Shown: piece after piece, positions 50,176 through 57,967 of the stretch
Numbering within the stretch: position 1 is the stretch's first letter
How the letters are laid out: every line of letters starts with the position of its first letter
Assembly: GCF_003852525.1 (NCBI RefSeq)
Contig: NZ_QAJL01000005.1
Coordinates: forward strand, 34,752-98,751
From: Pedobacter sp. KBW06
GTDB lineage: Bacteria; Bacteroidota; Bacteroidia; Sphingobacteriales; Sphingobacteriaceae
Direction: 5' to 3'
DNA: 64,000 nucleotides
Notes under the pieces: model-generated
What the model saw: the letters and a program-made list of their open reading frames with translations, nothing else
What the model was told of the DNA's origin: nothing
Databases searched by the model: none
Translations under genes and position numbers: made by a program

Positions 50176-50183
50176 TAATTTTG
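50176..50183 (+). promoter_or_regulatory. Predicted -7 element for the FUSC gene
   Basis: TAATTTTG followed by C matches TAnnTTTGY, 29 bases before the ATG at 50212. Confidence 0.5.
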
Positions 50184-50211
50184 CGGCGAAATAATTAATT
50201 CAGTTCGTTTT

Positions 50212-52335
50212 ATGTTTAGTAAGGGTTTGGTGAAATGGGATAACATACCATCCAGGTTAATCAGTTTGATTTATGGAGAGTATTTTACGGATGCGTTGCG
50301 AAATACCATCACCATTGTGCTGCCCTTTGCAACGTTGTTCTTTTACCATCAACCCAAAATGGCCATAGGAGTAGGGGTTGGTGCCCTGCTGATCAGCTTA
50401 ACCGATGCGCCGGGAAACAGGGCCAATAAATTCAAAAGTGCCATCATCAGTATTTTATCTTTCTTTGCTACAGCGCTGATCATTTCTTCCTCACTGGGCA
50501 ACCACTGGCTAACCGCGGCAGGGATCTTTCTGTTGTCTTTTGTGTTTTCTATGTTCGCCATCTTTGGCAACAGGATGGCCTTAACCGGCACCATGGCCAT
50601 CATCCTTGGTATTTTTACCCTGGGACTGCATCCGGTTCATCCCTTGTTGTTCAGCTGGTATGTTTTTCTTGGCGGATGCTGGTACTATCTGATCAGCCTG
50701 ATTCAGATTGCAATCTGGCCTTACCGTTCTTTACACCAGGCCATTTTTGAATGCATCACCAGTACCGCTTCATTTCTGCGGTCTAAAGCGAACTGTTATG
50801 ACCCGGAAGCCCCGCTGGATGAATGTTATAGCGAAACCATTGCCCTGCATATTAAAGTAAGTGAAAAGCAGGAGCTCGTAAGAAACCTGCTGTTAAGTGA
50901 TAAAGCAGCCATGAAGCCTGCCAATGAAAGGGGGCAGCAATTGTTGCGGACCGCGATCAGCGTAATCGATTTGTATGAGCAGGTGACTGCCATTCATTAC
51001 GACTATGCCGATGTCAGAAAGGCCCTGGACAAAACCGGAGCCCTGCAGCTGATCATTGAGCTGATTGAAATCCTGGCGGAAGAACTGGATGTACTCAGCG
51101 GTATTTTTTTAAGGCCAAAGAAGATCTTAGCCTCTCAGCGTTTCCTTAAATTTGAAAAGGCCCGGGCAGAACTCATCGCCCTTGCGCATCAGGAAAATGA
51201 AATCAATTCCCGCATCCTGGATAAGGTGCTGAGGAATATGGAAGACATTGCGCTTCACATTCAGGTGATTAAAGGCGATCAGCCTATCTCTTTGCTTCAT
51301 CCGGACCTCAGTTCAAATGACCTGACCTATGGGGATTTTTTATCTCCCCAGCTGTTTAGCCTGACTTCATTAAAACAACATTTTTCCTTTAGTTCGGCAG
51401 TTTTTAAGTTTTCTTTAAGGCTGGCGCTTTTGTGTTTGTTTGCCTATCTGATCACCATCGTCTTTCCTTTTGGAAAATATAGTTACTGGCTGTTACTCAC
51501 GATCGTAATCGTTGCCAAGCCGAGGTTTGGCTTAACCTGGAAAAGAAATGTAGAACGCTTGTCCGGTACTTTCATTGGTGCCGTGATCGGAATTGTTTTG
51601 ATTCTGGTGGTTAAACAGGTGGCGGTGCTGCTGGTGATCTCCGCATTTATGCTGCTCGGTTTTTTCACTTTCAACCGCATCAGGTATGCCGTAAGTGTGA
51701 TGTTCATTACCTCCATGGTGATCTTATGCCTTAGTATTTATGACGGACATGCCGACCATATCATTACCGAGAGGGTTTTGTACACCATTATCGGCTGTAT
51801 CATAGCTTTCCTTGCCGCATTCCTTTTCCCCATCTGGGAAACCAAAGGTTTGAAGGGGCTGATCTCAAACATTCTGGAAGCTAACCGCAATTATTTACTC
51901 AAAGTAAAGGAAGAGCTCTGGGGCATTCAAACGGGGATCAATGCCTCGAAACTGGCCAGGAAAAATGGATATATCCAACTGGCTAAGTTTTCCGAAGCAC
52001 TCCAATACCTGCACCTGGAACCGAAAAGTAAACAGGTAGACATGCCGGGGATTTATGCCATCCAGATGCTCAGCTACAGGATCAATTCCATTATCGCCTC
52101 CTTGTCTTTGTCTGCCAGGCAAAATATAAAACAGGATTCGGGCGTGTTATTTGACGAAATTCTGGATCACCTGGACTATTGTGTTCAACGCAGCAGCGGA
52201 CTGAATTTGCAAAAGCTCAATGAAGCCATACATTCGGCCAATATCGAAGAAAATCAGGCTGATGAAGGTACTGCACAGCATCAGTTGAAGCTCCTGCTGG
52301 CTTTGTCTTTGGAGCTGAAGATGTATTTTGTTTAA
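50212..52335 (+). CDS. FUSC-family inner-membrane protein (YccS/YhfK-like)
   Basis: 707 residues. Two membrane bundles (about 25-165 and 395-545), each of several helices, flank a cytoplasmic helical domain (about 190-380), and there is a cytoplasmic tail. This is the layout of YccS and the fusaric-acid-resistance/aromatic-acid-efflux families. Blocks such as FGNRMALTGTMAIILGIFTL, TIVIVAKPRFGLTWKRNVER and RLSGTFIGAVIGIVL match the FUSC-like domain. A role in export of aromatic acids or in envelope stress is the family norm; substrate unknown. Single gene with a clear -7 element. Confidence 0.88.
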   Translation: MFSKGLVKWDNIPSRLISLIYGEYFTDALRNTITIVLPFATLFFYHQPKMAIGVGVGALLISLTDAPGNRANKFKSAIISILSFFATALIISSSLGNHWLTAAGIFLLSFVFSMFAIFGNRMALTGTMAIILGIFTLGLHPVHPLLFSWYVFLGGCWYYLISLIQIAIWPYRSLHQAIFECITSTASFLRSKANCYDPEAPLDECYSETIALHIKVSEKQELVRNLLLSDKAAMKPANERGQQLLRTAISVIDLYEQVTAIHYDYADVRKALDKTGALQLIIELIEILAEELDVLSGIFLRPKKILASQRFLKFEKARAELIALAHQENEINSRILDKVLRNMEDIALHIQVIKGDQPISLLHPDLSSNDLTYGDFLSPQLFSLTSLKQHFSFSSAVFKFSLRLALLCLFAYLITIVFPFGKYSYWLLLTIVIVAKPRFGLTWKRNVERLSGTFIGAVIGIVLILVVKQVAVLLVISAFMLLGFFTFNRIRYAVSVMFITSMVILCLSIYDGHADHIITERVLYTIIGCIIAFLAAFLFPIWETKGLKGLISNILEANRNYLLKVKEELWGIQTGINASKLARKNGYIQLAKFSEALQYLHLEPKSKQVDMPGIYAIQMLSYRINSIIASLSLSARQNIKQDSGVLFDEILDHLDYCVQRSSGLNLQKLNEAIHSANIEENQADEGTAQHQLKLLLALSLELKMYFV

Positions 52336-52364
52336 ATGAAAGCCAATTCGGCTTTAAAAAACGG

Positions 52365-52613
52365 CTAATTCAGCGTAAATATAAAATCAGCTTCATTGCT
52401 GTTCCCCACATAGAATTTAAGGGTAGCTTTAGGCGATTTAATCAATGGGGCCATGGGGCCGATGAGGTCAGAAAACTGCATTTTGAGTAAATCCATATCG
52501 GTATCTTCGGGGACACGGATAAGGAGATCGCCGCCACTGGACCTCACTTGCCAATCCTGAAATGCTGCTTCTTTCTGAAGTAAGGATTTCCATTCCTGCT
52601 GGTACTTTCCCAT
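52365..52613 (-). CDS. Hypothetical small protein (82 residues)
   Basis: An 82-residue soluble frame, MGKYQQEWKSLLQKEAAFQD onward, with no membrane segment or signal peptide. One hydrophobic strand pair (DLLIRVPEDTDMDLLKM) and a C-terminal LKFYVGNSNEADFIFTLN are the only notable parts. I do not recognise it. It lies 32 bases after the nuclear-transport-factor-2-like gene on the same strand and convergent with the FUSC gene, so it is probably the second gene of that unit. Confidence 0.6.
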   Translation of the reverse strand: MGKYQQEWKSLLQKEAAFQDWQVRSSGGDLLIRVPEDTDMDLLKMQFSDLIGPMAPLIKSPKATLKFYVGNSNEADFIFTLN

Positions 52614-52645
52614 TGTTTTATTTTTTAATGAAGGTTGAACTGAGT

Positions 52646-53008
52646 TTATCCGTGGTACACCCTGGAAGCGTTTATTTTTCCCTTGCTGATTTCCAAAACC
52701 TCGGCAATGAGCAGATCTTGTTCGCCTGCTACCGTTCTGATGTATTCCATAAAAACACGCTCGTTATTGGCAGTGAAGGAGGTAGGCTGGTAACGTAAGG
52801 TCGGTAAACGTTCAAAGGAATCCTTCCACCATTCCCGCAATGCCGCCTGTCCGCGGACCCATCCACCGGTTTCCGGCTGCCTGATTTTTAGCTTCGGACT
52901 AAAATGCTGTGCATCCTCATCATACAGTGCCAGAAGTGCTTCAAGGTCATGCTTGTTAAAGGCATCAAACCATTTTTCGGCAATGTTTTCAAGAACCAGA
53001 CTTTCCAT
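52646..53008 (-). CDS. SnoaL/NTF2-like protein
   Basis: 120 residues, a compact alpha+beta barrel of the NTF2-like superfamily. The opening helix (NIAEKWFDAFNKHDLEALLA) and LYDEDAQHFSP are the classical start. GWVRGQAALREWWKDSFERL and the YIRTVAGEQDLLIAEVLEIS strands complete the cone. Members of this group are either small isomerases/hydrolases of polyketides or simple binding proteins; no specific substrate is indicated. It probably shares a transcript with the downstream 82-residue protein. Confidence 0.82.
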   Translation of the reverse strand: MESLVLENIAEKWFDAFNKHDLEALLALYDEDAQHFSPKLKIRQPETGGWVRGQAALREWWKDSFERLPTLRYQPTSFTANNERVFMEYIRTVAGEQDLLIAEVLEISKGKINASRVYHG

Positions 53009-53141
53009 ATTCGGTAGATTTAGGCCGGCAAATTAATCAAATTTTTGATTTGGCACCAGATTTAATCGCATTGAGGGTAACGGTTGTTTATGGAGGGAAC
53101 AGGTCGTGTTCCTGTTCCCGGTAAAAAGCTAATGGCTGCAG

Positions 53142-53984
53142 TTAAGCATTTTCCAGATCTGCAATGATCAGCTTCTTCATTTTCATCATGACGCTCATTA
53201 CCCTTTGGCTGCGTTCAGGGTCAGTAACCCATTTGACGATGTTTTTGGGGATGATCTGCCAGCTGATGCCATATGGGTCTGTTAACCAGCCACAGGCCAC
53301 CTCATAACCTCCCTTGCTGGTTAACTGCGTCCAGTATTTGTCGATTTCCTCCTGGGTTTCACACTCCACTACCAATGATACGGCATCATTGAACGCAAAG
53401 GCATGCGCTGCAGAGCTGTCCATCGCCATGAGGATCGTGTCTTTGATCTTAAACTGCGCATGCTTCACAAAGTCCTCATTTTCCCCATCTTCTTTGCTGT
53501 ATTTTAAGATGCCTTCGATCGTAGCATCAGGGAACAATTTGGTATACACCGCAATGGCTTCGGATGCTTTTCCTGCGTTTGCACCTGTAAACATCAGGGT
53601 AGGGCTAAACTTTTGTGGGGTATCGGCTTTATTGCCTGTATACAATTGCCAGGAAACGCCGTATTTGTCTTCCACCCAGCCGTATTTAGGACTCCAGTCG
53701 TAATTGTCCAGTGGCATCAGCGCTTTGCCTTCTTTGATGAGTCTGTTCCAGTATTTTTCTGTTTCTTCAGGATCTTCAGAAACCACCATAAATGAAATCG
53801 AAGGGTTAGGGGAAGCAGAAGGCCCTTCGTTGAGCAGCATAAATTTCTGGCCGCTCAACTCAATCTGGATTACAAAAGGAGTGGTTTGGCTAACTTTTCC
53901 TTCTCCAAAAGTTTGAATGTAATAATCTGATGCTTCCGCGATTTTCCCTCTGATGCCCAGACAAGGATAAATGGAGTTTTTCAT
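53142..53984 (-). CDS. Fused two-domain PhnB-like VOC protein
   Basis: 280 residues made of two PhnB-like vicinal-oxygen-chelate domains (about 3-120 and 128-255). Each ends with the pattern seen in that family: WVEDKYGVSWQLY in the first and WLTDPYGISWQII in the second. Both contain the paired helix with EETEKYWNRLIKEG or EIDKYWTQLTSKGG. Most PhnB-like proteins have one such domain and pair up as dimers, so this is a natural fusion of a dimer. Metal ligands of true glyoxalases are not obvious. A binding or DNA-methyltransferase-like role given in older annotations should not be trusted. Confidence 0.85.
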   Translation of the reverse strand: MKNSIYPCLGIRGKIAEASDYYIQTFGEGKVSQTTPFVIQIELSGQKFMLLNEGPSASPNPSISFMVVSEDPEETEKYWNRLIKEGKALMPLDNYDWSPKYGWVEDKYGVSWQLYTGNKADTPQKFSPTLMFTGANAGKASEAIAVYTKLFPDATIEGILKYSKEDGENEDFVKHAQFKIKDTILMAMDSSAAHAFAFNDAVSLVVECETQEEIDKYWTQLTSKGGYEVACGWLTDPYGISWQIIPKNIVKWVTDPERSQRVMSVMMKMKKLIIADLENA

Positions 53985-54173
53985 GGTTTTTTAAGCTTTA
54001 TGGTTAACGTATATTGCTATACTAAGATACCAATCTTAAAGGAAGGAGATCAAGTGCATACCCGACAATAAAAGGGGGGACTTGCGACATCGGGCTTGAA
54101 AAGACATCAGGCTTGAAAATATAAATAAATTAAGGATCTTTATCTTATAGATCATCCTTTAAAACCCTGGATT

Positions 54174-54632
54174 ATGAGGCCCTTAGTGATTAAGAAATCA
54201 TGGAAATCCCTACCTGTGGAGGTCGCTAACGTGATTGTTTTCATTGTTCCGGCGATGATGGTGCTGTATTTTTACGAGACAAACCTCCTTGTATTTATAT
54301 TGCTCCTGATTTATATGCTTGTCGTATTGGCAATTGGCGTTTATGTGATCGTTTATTTAAGACGTCCACAGGACCTTATTCTCAGCGACGAAGGGGTGCA
54401 GTTTGAAGACAAAGCATTTTATAAGTGGCAGGAGCTCCAATCTTATGAAATTCTGAAAGAAACCTTTAAAAACAGAACTGCGGAAGGGGATACGTTCAAC
54501 ACGACGCATACCCTGGTCGTGGTCCTGCGGGATGGAACGGTACTGCGGCTTGCAACGGATCATTTAGATAGGGAGCCACAGCAGATTATCGCCGCTTTTG
54601 ACGAAAGGAAAAGGAAGGCCAGTCCGCTTTAA
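54174..54632 (+). CDS. Hypothetical membrane protein with a PH-like C-terminal part
   Basis: 152 residues. Two hydrophobic helices (about 17-38 and 39-62) are followed by a soluble part: RRPQDLILSDEGVQFEDKAF, then YKWQELQSYEIL and TLVVVLRDGTVLRLATDHLD. The alternation of strands before a final helix resembles bacterial PH-like membrane proteins (bPH), although this is by eye only. It is convergent with the AraC gene, whose end is three bases away. Confidence 0.6.
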   Translation: MRPLVIKKSWKSLPVEVANVIVFIVPAMMVLYFYETNLLVFILLLIYMLVVLAIGVYVIVYLRRPQDLILSDEGVQFEDKAFYKWQELQSYEILKETFKNRTAEGDTFNTTHTLVVVLRDGTVLRLATDHLDREPQQIIAAFDERKRKASPL

Positions 54633-54635
54633 TGT

Positions 54636-55589
54636 TTATCCTTTTGTTGAATACCGTTTTGGTTTAAGTCCGATGTATTTTTCAAATACCCTTGCAAAAT
54701 GACTCAAATTGGAAAAGCCCAGCTGGTAACCCGTCTCTGATACCGATAAACCTTTTTCCTTTAACAGATAAGCGGCTTCCGTCATTCTGAAAGACTGGTA
54801 ATAGTCGTAAATATTCTTTCCGAAAATCTGTTTGAACAGGCGTTTCAGTTTCGATTCGCTCATGCCGGAAAATTTTGCCAGTTCCTCCAGTTTCGGGGGA
54901 TGGTCTATATGGGCCAGGATCTTGTCTTTTACCTGATAGATCGTTTTTACATCTGCCACATTCAGCGTCTGAGCAGGTGCTTCCCTGCGTTTTAACAAGG
55001 CTGTAAAGAGCAGGTAAATCAGCTCTTCTGCTTTTAGGCGGTAGAAAAAATGGCGCAATGTGCCGGTATGTTCAGCCGTTACAATCTGGCTGGCCAGGGC
55101 CTGCATTTGTGGAGATATGAGCTCTTCATAGAGGAAAGGCTGGTCGCCGAAGATAATGTTTTGGAACAACGCGTCCTCTTCGCCGGGATGCAGCAGCGCT
55201 TTCAGTAAATCGACATTTACCGCAATAATGATCGTATTGATCGTTGAATTGACCGGAAAAAAATCTTCATAATCAATCCCTGCTGTGGTAATCTGTACAA
55301 AAGGCAAAGCGGGTTTTTTATCGGATGAAGGATGGAAAAAATTATGAAATGCAATGACCACTACTTTGGTCCCCTTTCCTGAAGCAGTCCGCCGGAAAAC
55401 CAAATCTTCTTTAAGCTCATATTGCCGGATCATCATTCGGATCTGAGGACCAAGATCGAGCCCTCTCATATAGCCCTTTCCTAAATGTTCAGGAAGCTCC
55501 ACTATTCCATTTTCTATTTTGCTGCCAATCGCTTTTGCGAAGGCGGCCAGCATTCCGATGTGCTCGGCAGCAGTAAACTCAAAAATCAT
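54636..55589 (-). CDS. AraC-family transcriptional regulator
   Basis: 317 residues. The N-terminal 200 residues are an unassigned effector domain. The C-terminal DNA-binding part holds HPPKLEELAKFSGMSESKLK and the second helix-turn-helix SVSETGYQLGFSNLSHFARV (then FEKYIGLKPKRY). This architecture is that of the PchR/YesN-like regulators seen in this phylum. It diverges from the TetX-like monooxygenase gene, the start-to-start gap being 99 bases, so it is the most likely regulator of that gene. Confidence 0.87.
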   Translation of the reverse strand: MIFEFTAAEHIGMLAAFAKAIGSKIENGIVELPEHLGKGYMRGLDLGPQIRMMIRQYELKEDLVFRRTASGKGTKVVVIAFHNFFHPSSDKKPALPFVQITTAGIDYEDFFPVNSTINTIIIAVNVDLLKALLHPGEEDALFQNIIFGDQPFLYEELISPQMQALASQIVTAEHTGTLRHFFYRLKAEELIYLLFTALLKRREAPAQTLNVADVKTIYQVKDKILAHIDHPPKLEELAKFSGMSESKLKRLFKQIFGKNIYDYYQSFRMTEAAYLLKEKGLSVSETGYQLGFSNLSHFARVFEKYIGLKPKRYSTKG

Positions 55590-55651
55590 AGGATGGCCAT
55601 TTGCGACTGTTTTTTAGACTAATGTAGCTATTTTCTTCTGATAAAGTCAGC

Positions 55652-55659
55652 TACTTTTG
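55652..55659 (+). promoter_or_regulatory. Predicted -7 element for the monooxygenase gene
   Basis: TACTTTTG is an exact TAnnTTTG match 29 bases before the ATG at 55689. AGCTA-TTTT and AGCTA-CTTT form a direct repeat around it. Confidence 0.45.
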
Positions 55660-55688
55660 AATCACAATAAAATAGTAACAATATCAAA

Positions 55689-56840
55689 ATGGAAAAGAAC
55701 AAGAGAATTGCCATTATAGGTGGCGGTCCGGGAGGCCTCACACTGGCCAGGCTTTTACAAATCAAAGGGGCAGATGTTAAGGTATATGAAAGGGATTTTG
55801 ATCAGGAGAACAGGATTCAGGGGGCAACCCTTGACCTTCATGAGGAATCGGGTTTAGAGGCTTTGCGCAGGGCAGGATTGCTGACTGAATTTTATGCTAA
55901 TTTTCGCCCGGGAGCAGGAAAAATGCGCATCATGGACAAAGATGCCGTGATAAAAATGGATTGGGATGAACCCGGAGACTTGATTGACGATCGTCCGGAA
56001 ATTGACCGTGGTCCGTTAAGAAATATTTTACTCGAATCCCTGGAGGCGGGGACTGTGGTTTGGGACAGTCAGTATGTGTCGATGGTACAATATGAAAATC
56101 AATGGCACATACAATTCAAAAACGGAAGTTCAGCCGTTGCAGATATCGTAATCGCTGCTGATGGTGCAAAGTCTAAAATCAGGCCTTTGATCACGGCTAT
56201 CGCCCCGGTTTATTCCGGAATCACGATCGTTGAAGGAAACGTGTACCACGCAGATCAAAATGCACCTGCTTTACAAAAACTGCTGGACGGCGGGAAGATT
56301 TTTGCCTTTGGCGAAGGGAAGTCGCTGATCTTAAGTGCCAAGGGGGATGGCAGTCTTTCATTTTATACCGGTTGCAGGGTGGAGGAATCCTGGCTAAAGG
56401 AGAGTGGGATTGATTTTTCGGATAAATCACAGGTTTTTGAATGGTTTAAAAAGGAATTTGGCTCCTGGGATTTGATTTGGCAGGAACTGTTTCAGGGAGA
56501 AGAGATCTCCTTTGTGCCGAGGCCACAGTATCATTTCCCCCTGGATCAGCAATGGGAAACACAGTCGAACTTAACAATGATCGGCGATGCGGCACATGTG
56601 ATGCCTCCATATGCCGGCGAAGGTGTAAATATGGCCATGCAGGATGCAATGGAATTGAGCGAATGTTTGAGCAATGAAGAATTTCCAACGCTAAGCGCGG
56701 CGATCGCAGCATATGAAGAGCAGATGCTCATCAGGGCTGCAACAGTGACAAAAATGACATTGGATTCAACGGAAATGCTGCACGCCGAAGACGCAGCATC
56801 ACGCCTGATTCAGATGTTTAATGATTTTGAGGAGCACTAA
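55689..56840 (+). CDS. FAD-dependent monooxygenase, TetX-like
   Basis: 383 residues. A class A flavoprotein monooxygenase: GGGPGGLTLARLLQ (11-24) binds the ADP part, DRPEIDRGPLRNILLESL matches the TetX-specific LR...L region, and TMIGDAAHVMPPYAGEGVNM (about 297-316) is the second FAD motif. From memory of TetX2, overall layout and length match. The residues I recall as contacting tetracycline (Gln192, Arg213, His234) fall at Glu, Ala/Lys-like and Ser positions here, so tetracycline inactivation should not be assumed. It diverges from an AraC regulator. Substrate unknown. Confidence 0.85.
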   Translation: MEKNKRIAIIGGGPGGLTLARLLQIKGADVKVYERDFDQENRIQGATLDLHEESGLEALRRAGLLTEFYANFRPGAGKMRIMDKDAVIKMDWDEPGDLIDDRPEIDRGPLRNILLESLEAGTVVWDSQYVSMVQYENQWHIQFKNGSSAVADIVIAADGAKSKIRPLITAIAPVYSGITIVEGNVYHADQNAPALQKLLDGGKIFAFGEGKSLILSAKGDGSLSFYTGCRVEESWLKESGIDFSDKSQVFEWFKKEFGSWDLIWQELFQGEEISFVPRPQYHFPLDQQWETQSNLTMIGDAAHVMPPYAGEGVNMAMQDAMELSECLSNEEFPTLSAAIAAYEEQMLIRAATVTKMTLDSTEMLHAEDAASRLIQMFNDFEEH

Positions 56841-56915
56841 TAATTTTTAACTGGAATCGTCTGGTTTTTTATTTATTTTTGAGTGGTAGTGTTGGTCTTC
56901 TTAAATTTCAGCGCC

Positions 56916-57470
56916 ATGAAAATAAATCATATTTTAACCTGTGTAATTGTATTGATGTTTAGTAGTTTAGTTGTCGCTTTTGCGCAAACAGGCCCTCGTT
57001 CCGGACTGGTCAGTTTGCAGCAAAATGGCAAAGCTTATACGGCTAAAGTAACCAACGGACATGCGCTGATCGGCGCAGATAAAAAGGCTATTTTTGGACT
57101 AAAATGTAGTCTTGAACAAGATGGCCGTCTGATCAACCTCATGATTGACCTGAAGAAAATGGGGGAGTTTAAACCAGGTAAAACTGTTCTGAGTACGATG
57201 GCTGATCAGGCGGTTGCGAACTTTGCGGTTTTTTCAGATACGGGTGATGGAGAAGCTTCATCAAAGGACATCACCGCAGATGCGGAAACCGGAACTTTTA
57301 CTTTAACCACAGTGGAGGTAAAAGGCAACATTGCCATCATCAGTGGCAGTTTTGAGTTCTCCGGAAAAAACTCCATTGAAGAAGGGGCAGAGAAAAACAT
57401 TTCCGTCAAAGGGAGCTTCGAGAACGTTCAGGTGCGTTGTCTCGGGCCGAATTTGCTGAAAAAGCATTAG
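56916..57470 (+). CDS. Exported protein of unknown function
   Basis: 184 residues from the ATG at 56916; upstream codons precede the signal peptide. Residues 1-23 (MKINHILTCVIVLMFSSLVV onward, ending AFAQT) are a Sec signal. The mature domain is all-beta by pattern: GKAYTAKVTNGHALIGADKK, GLKCSLEQDGRLINLMIDL and ITADAETGTFTLTTVEVKG. The last includes the TGTFTLTTVE motif typical of small Bacteroidota exported beta proteins. No cysteine lipobox. No assigned role. It follows the monooxygenase by 75 bases on the same strand. Confidence 0.65.
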   Translation: MKINHILTCVIVLMFSSLVVAFAQTGPRSGLVSLQQNGKAYTAKVTNGHALIGADKKAIFGLKCSLEQDGRLINLMIDLKKMGEFKPGKTVLSTMADQAVANFAVFSDTGDGEASSKDITADAETGTFTLTTVEVKGNIAIISGSFEFSGKNSIEEGAEKNISVKGSFENVQVRCLGPNLLKKH

Positions 57471-57587
57471 GGCTGATCTGTTTGATTTTTCTTTTCCCGG
57501 TATCATTCCAGGATGTTTCCCCTTAAAGCAAATGCTTATGAATGAGAGGCTTGCTCCACAGCGTTAGGTTGTTCTGTTTGCAGGTAA

Positions 57588-57602
57588 GGCAAACGTTTGC
57601 GC
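57588..57602. promoter_or_regulatory. LacI/PurR-type palindrome, first copy
   Basis: GGCAAACGTTTGCGC, with the core GCAAACGTTTGC, matches the symmetric operator form of LacI/PurR-family regulators. A second copy lies 184 bases to the right. Confidence 0.4.
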
Positions 57603-57773
57603 TATACTTGGTCAATACGCTGTGTTTGCCTTGTTTTCGATAGGAAACAAGGCTGGATGCTGTGATAAAAGGTGTCTTAAACCGGAGTGTTTTATAGGTT
57701 CGGATCATTTCATGGCAATGATCTGTTGTTTATCCTCTGTTTTTTACTGAAAAACAAGCCTCCGGGCAGGAAT

Positions 57774-57786
57774 CAAACGTTTGCGC
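57774..57786. promoter_or_regulatory. LacI/PurR-type palindrome, second copy
   Basis: CAAACGTTTGCGC shares 13 identical bases with the first copy. The spacing of about 184 bases between centres is compatible with DNA looping by a tetrameric repressor. No LacI-family gene is in the window. Confidence 0.4.
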
Positions 57787-57967
57787 AATATGTAATGGAT
57801 CTTCTTCATTTTTTAATCGATAGTTTTAGGTAAGCCGCTGCTTAGTAATTGTTTATCGGTTATCAGAATTCAAAGGTAGGTGGGAGTGAGGTTGGTATTT
57901 TGAATGGCCGGTTTCAATAACAGTTCAGATGAATTAACCAATCAATCATAACCCTAAACCAAAAACT

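Larger units (their letters stand above)
57471..57967. other. Palindrome-rich noncoding interval
   Basis: 497 bases. It holds two CAAACGTTTG palindromes (57590-57599 and 57774-57783), a GCCTTGTTT/AAACAAGGC hairpin (57628-57653, eight-base loop), a GATCATT/AATGATC hairpin (57703-57723) and a complementary-strand TACCTTTG at 57871-57878. Only short frames are present, such as 21 codons from an ATG on the complement just below the TACCTTTG. I do not see a protein gene. A small noncoding RNA or a multi-operator control region is possible. Confidence 0.45.

Noticed and set aside
55689..56840. Calling this gene a tetracycline resistance gene
   Set aside because: Only the overall fold and length match TetX; the drug-contact residues as I recall them are not conserved.
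57523..57708. A 61-codon frame on the - strand in the palindrome-rich interval
   Set aside because: No domain or signal, and it spans the hairpin at 57628-57653. I kept the interval as noncoding.
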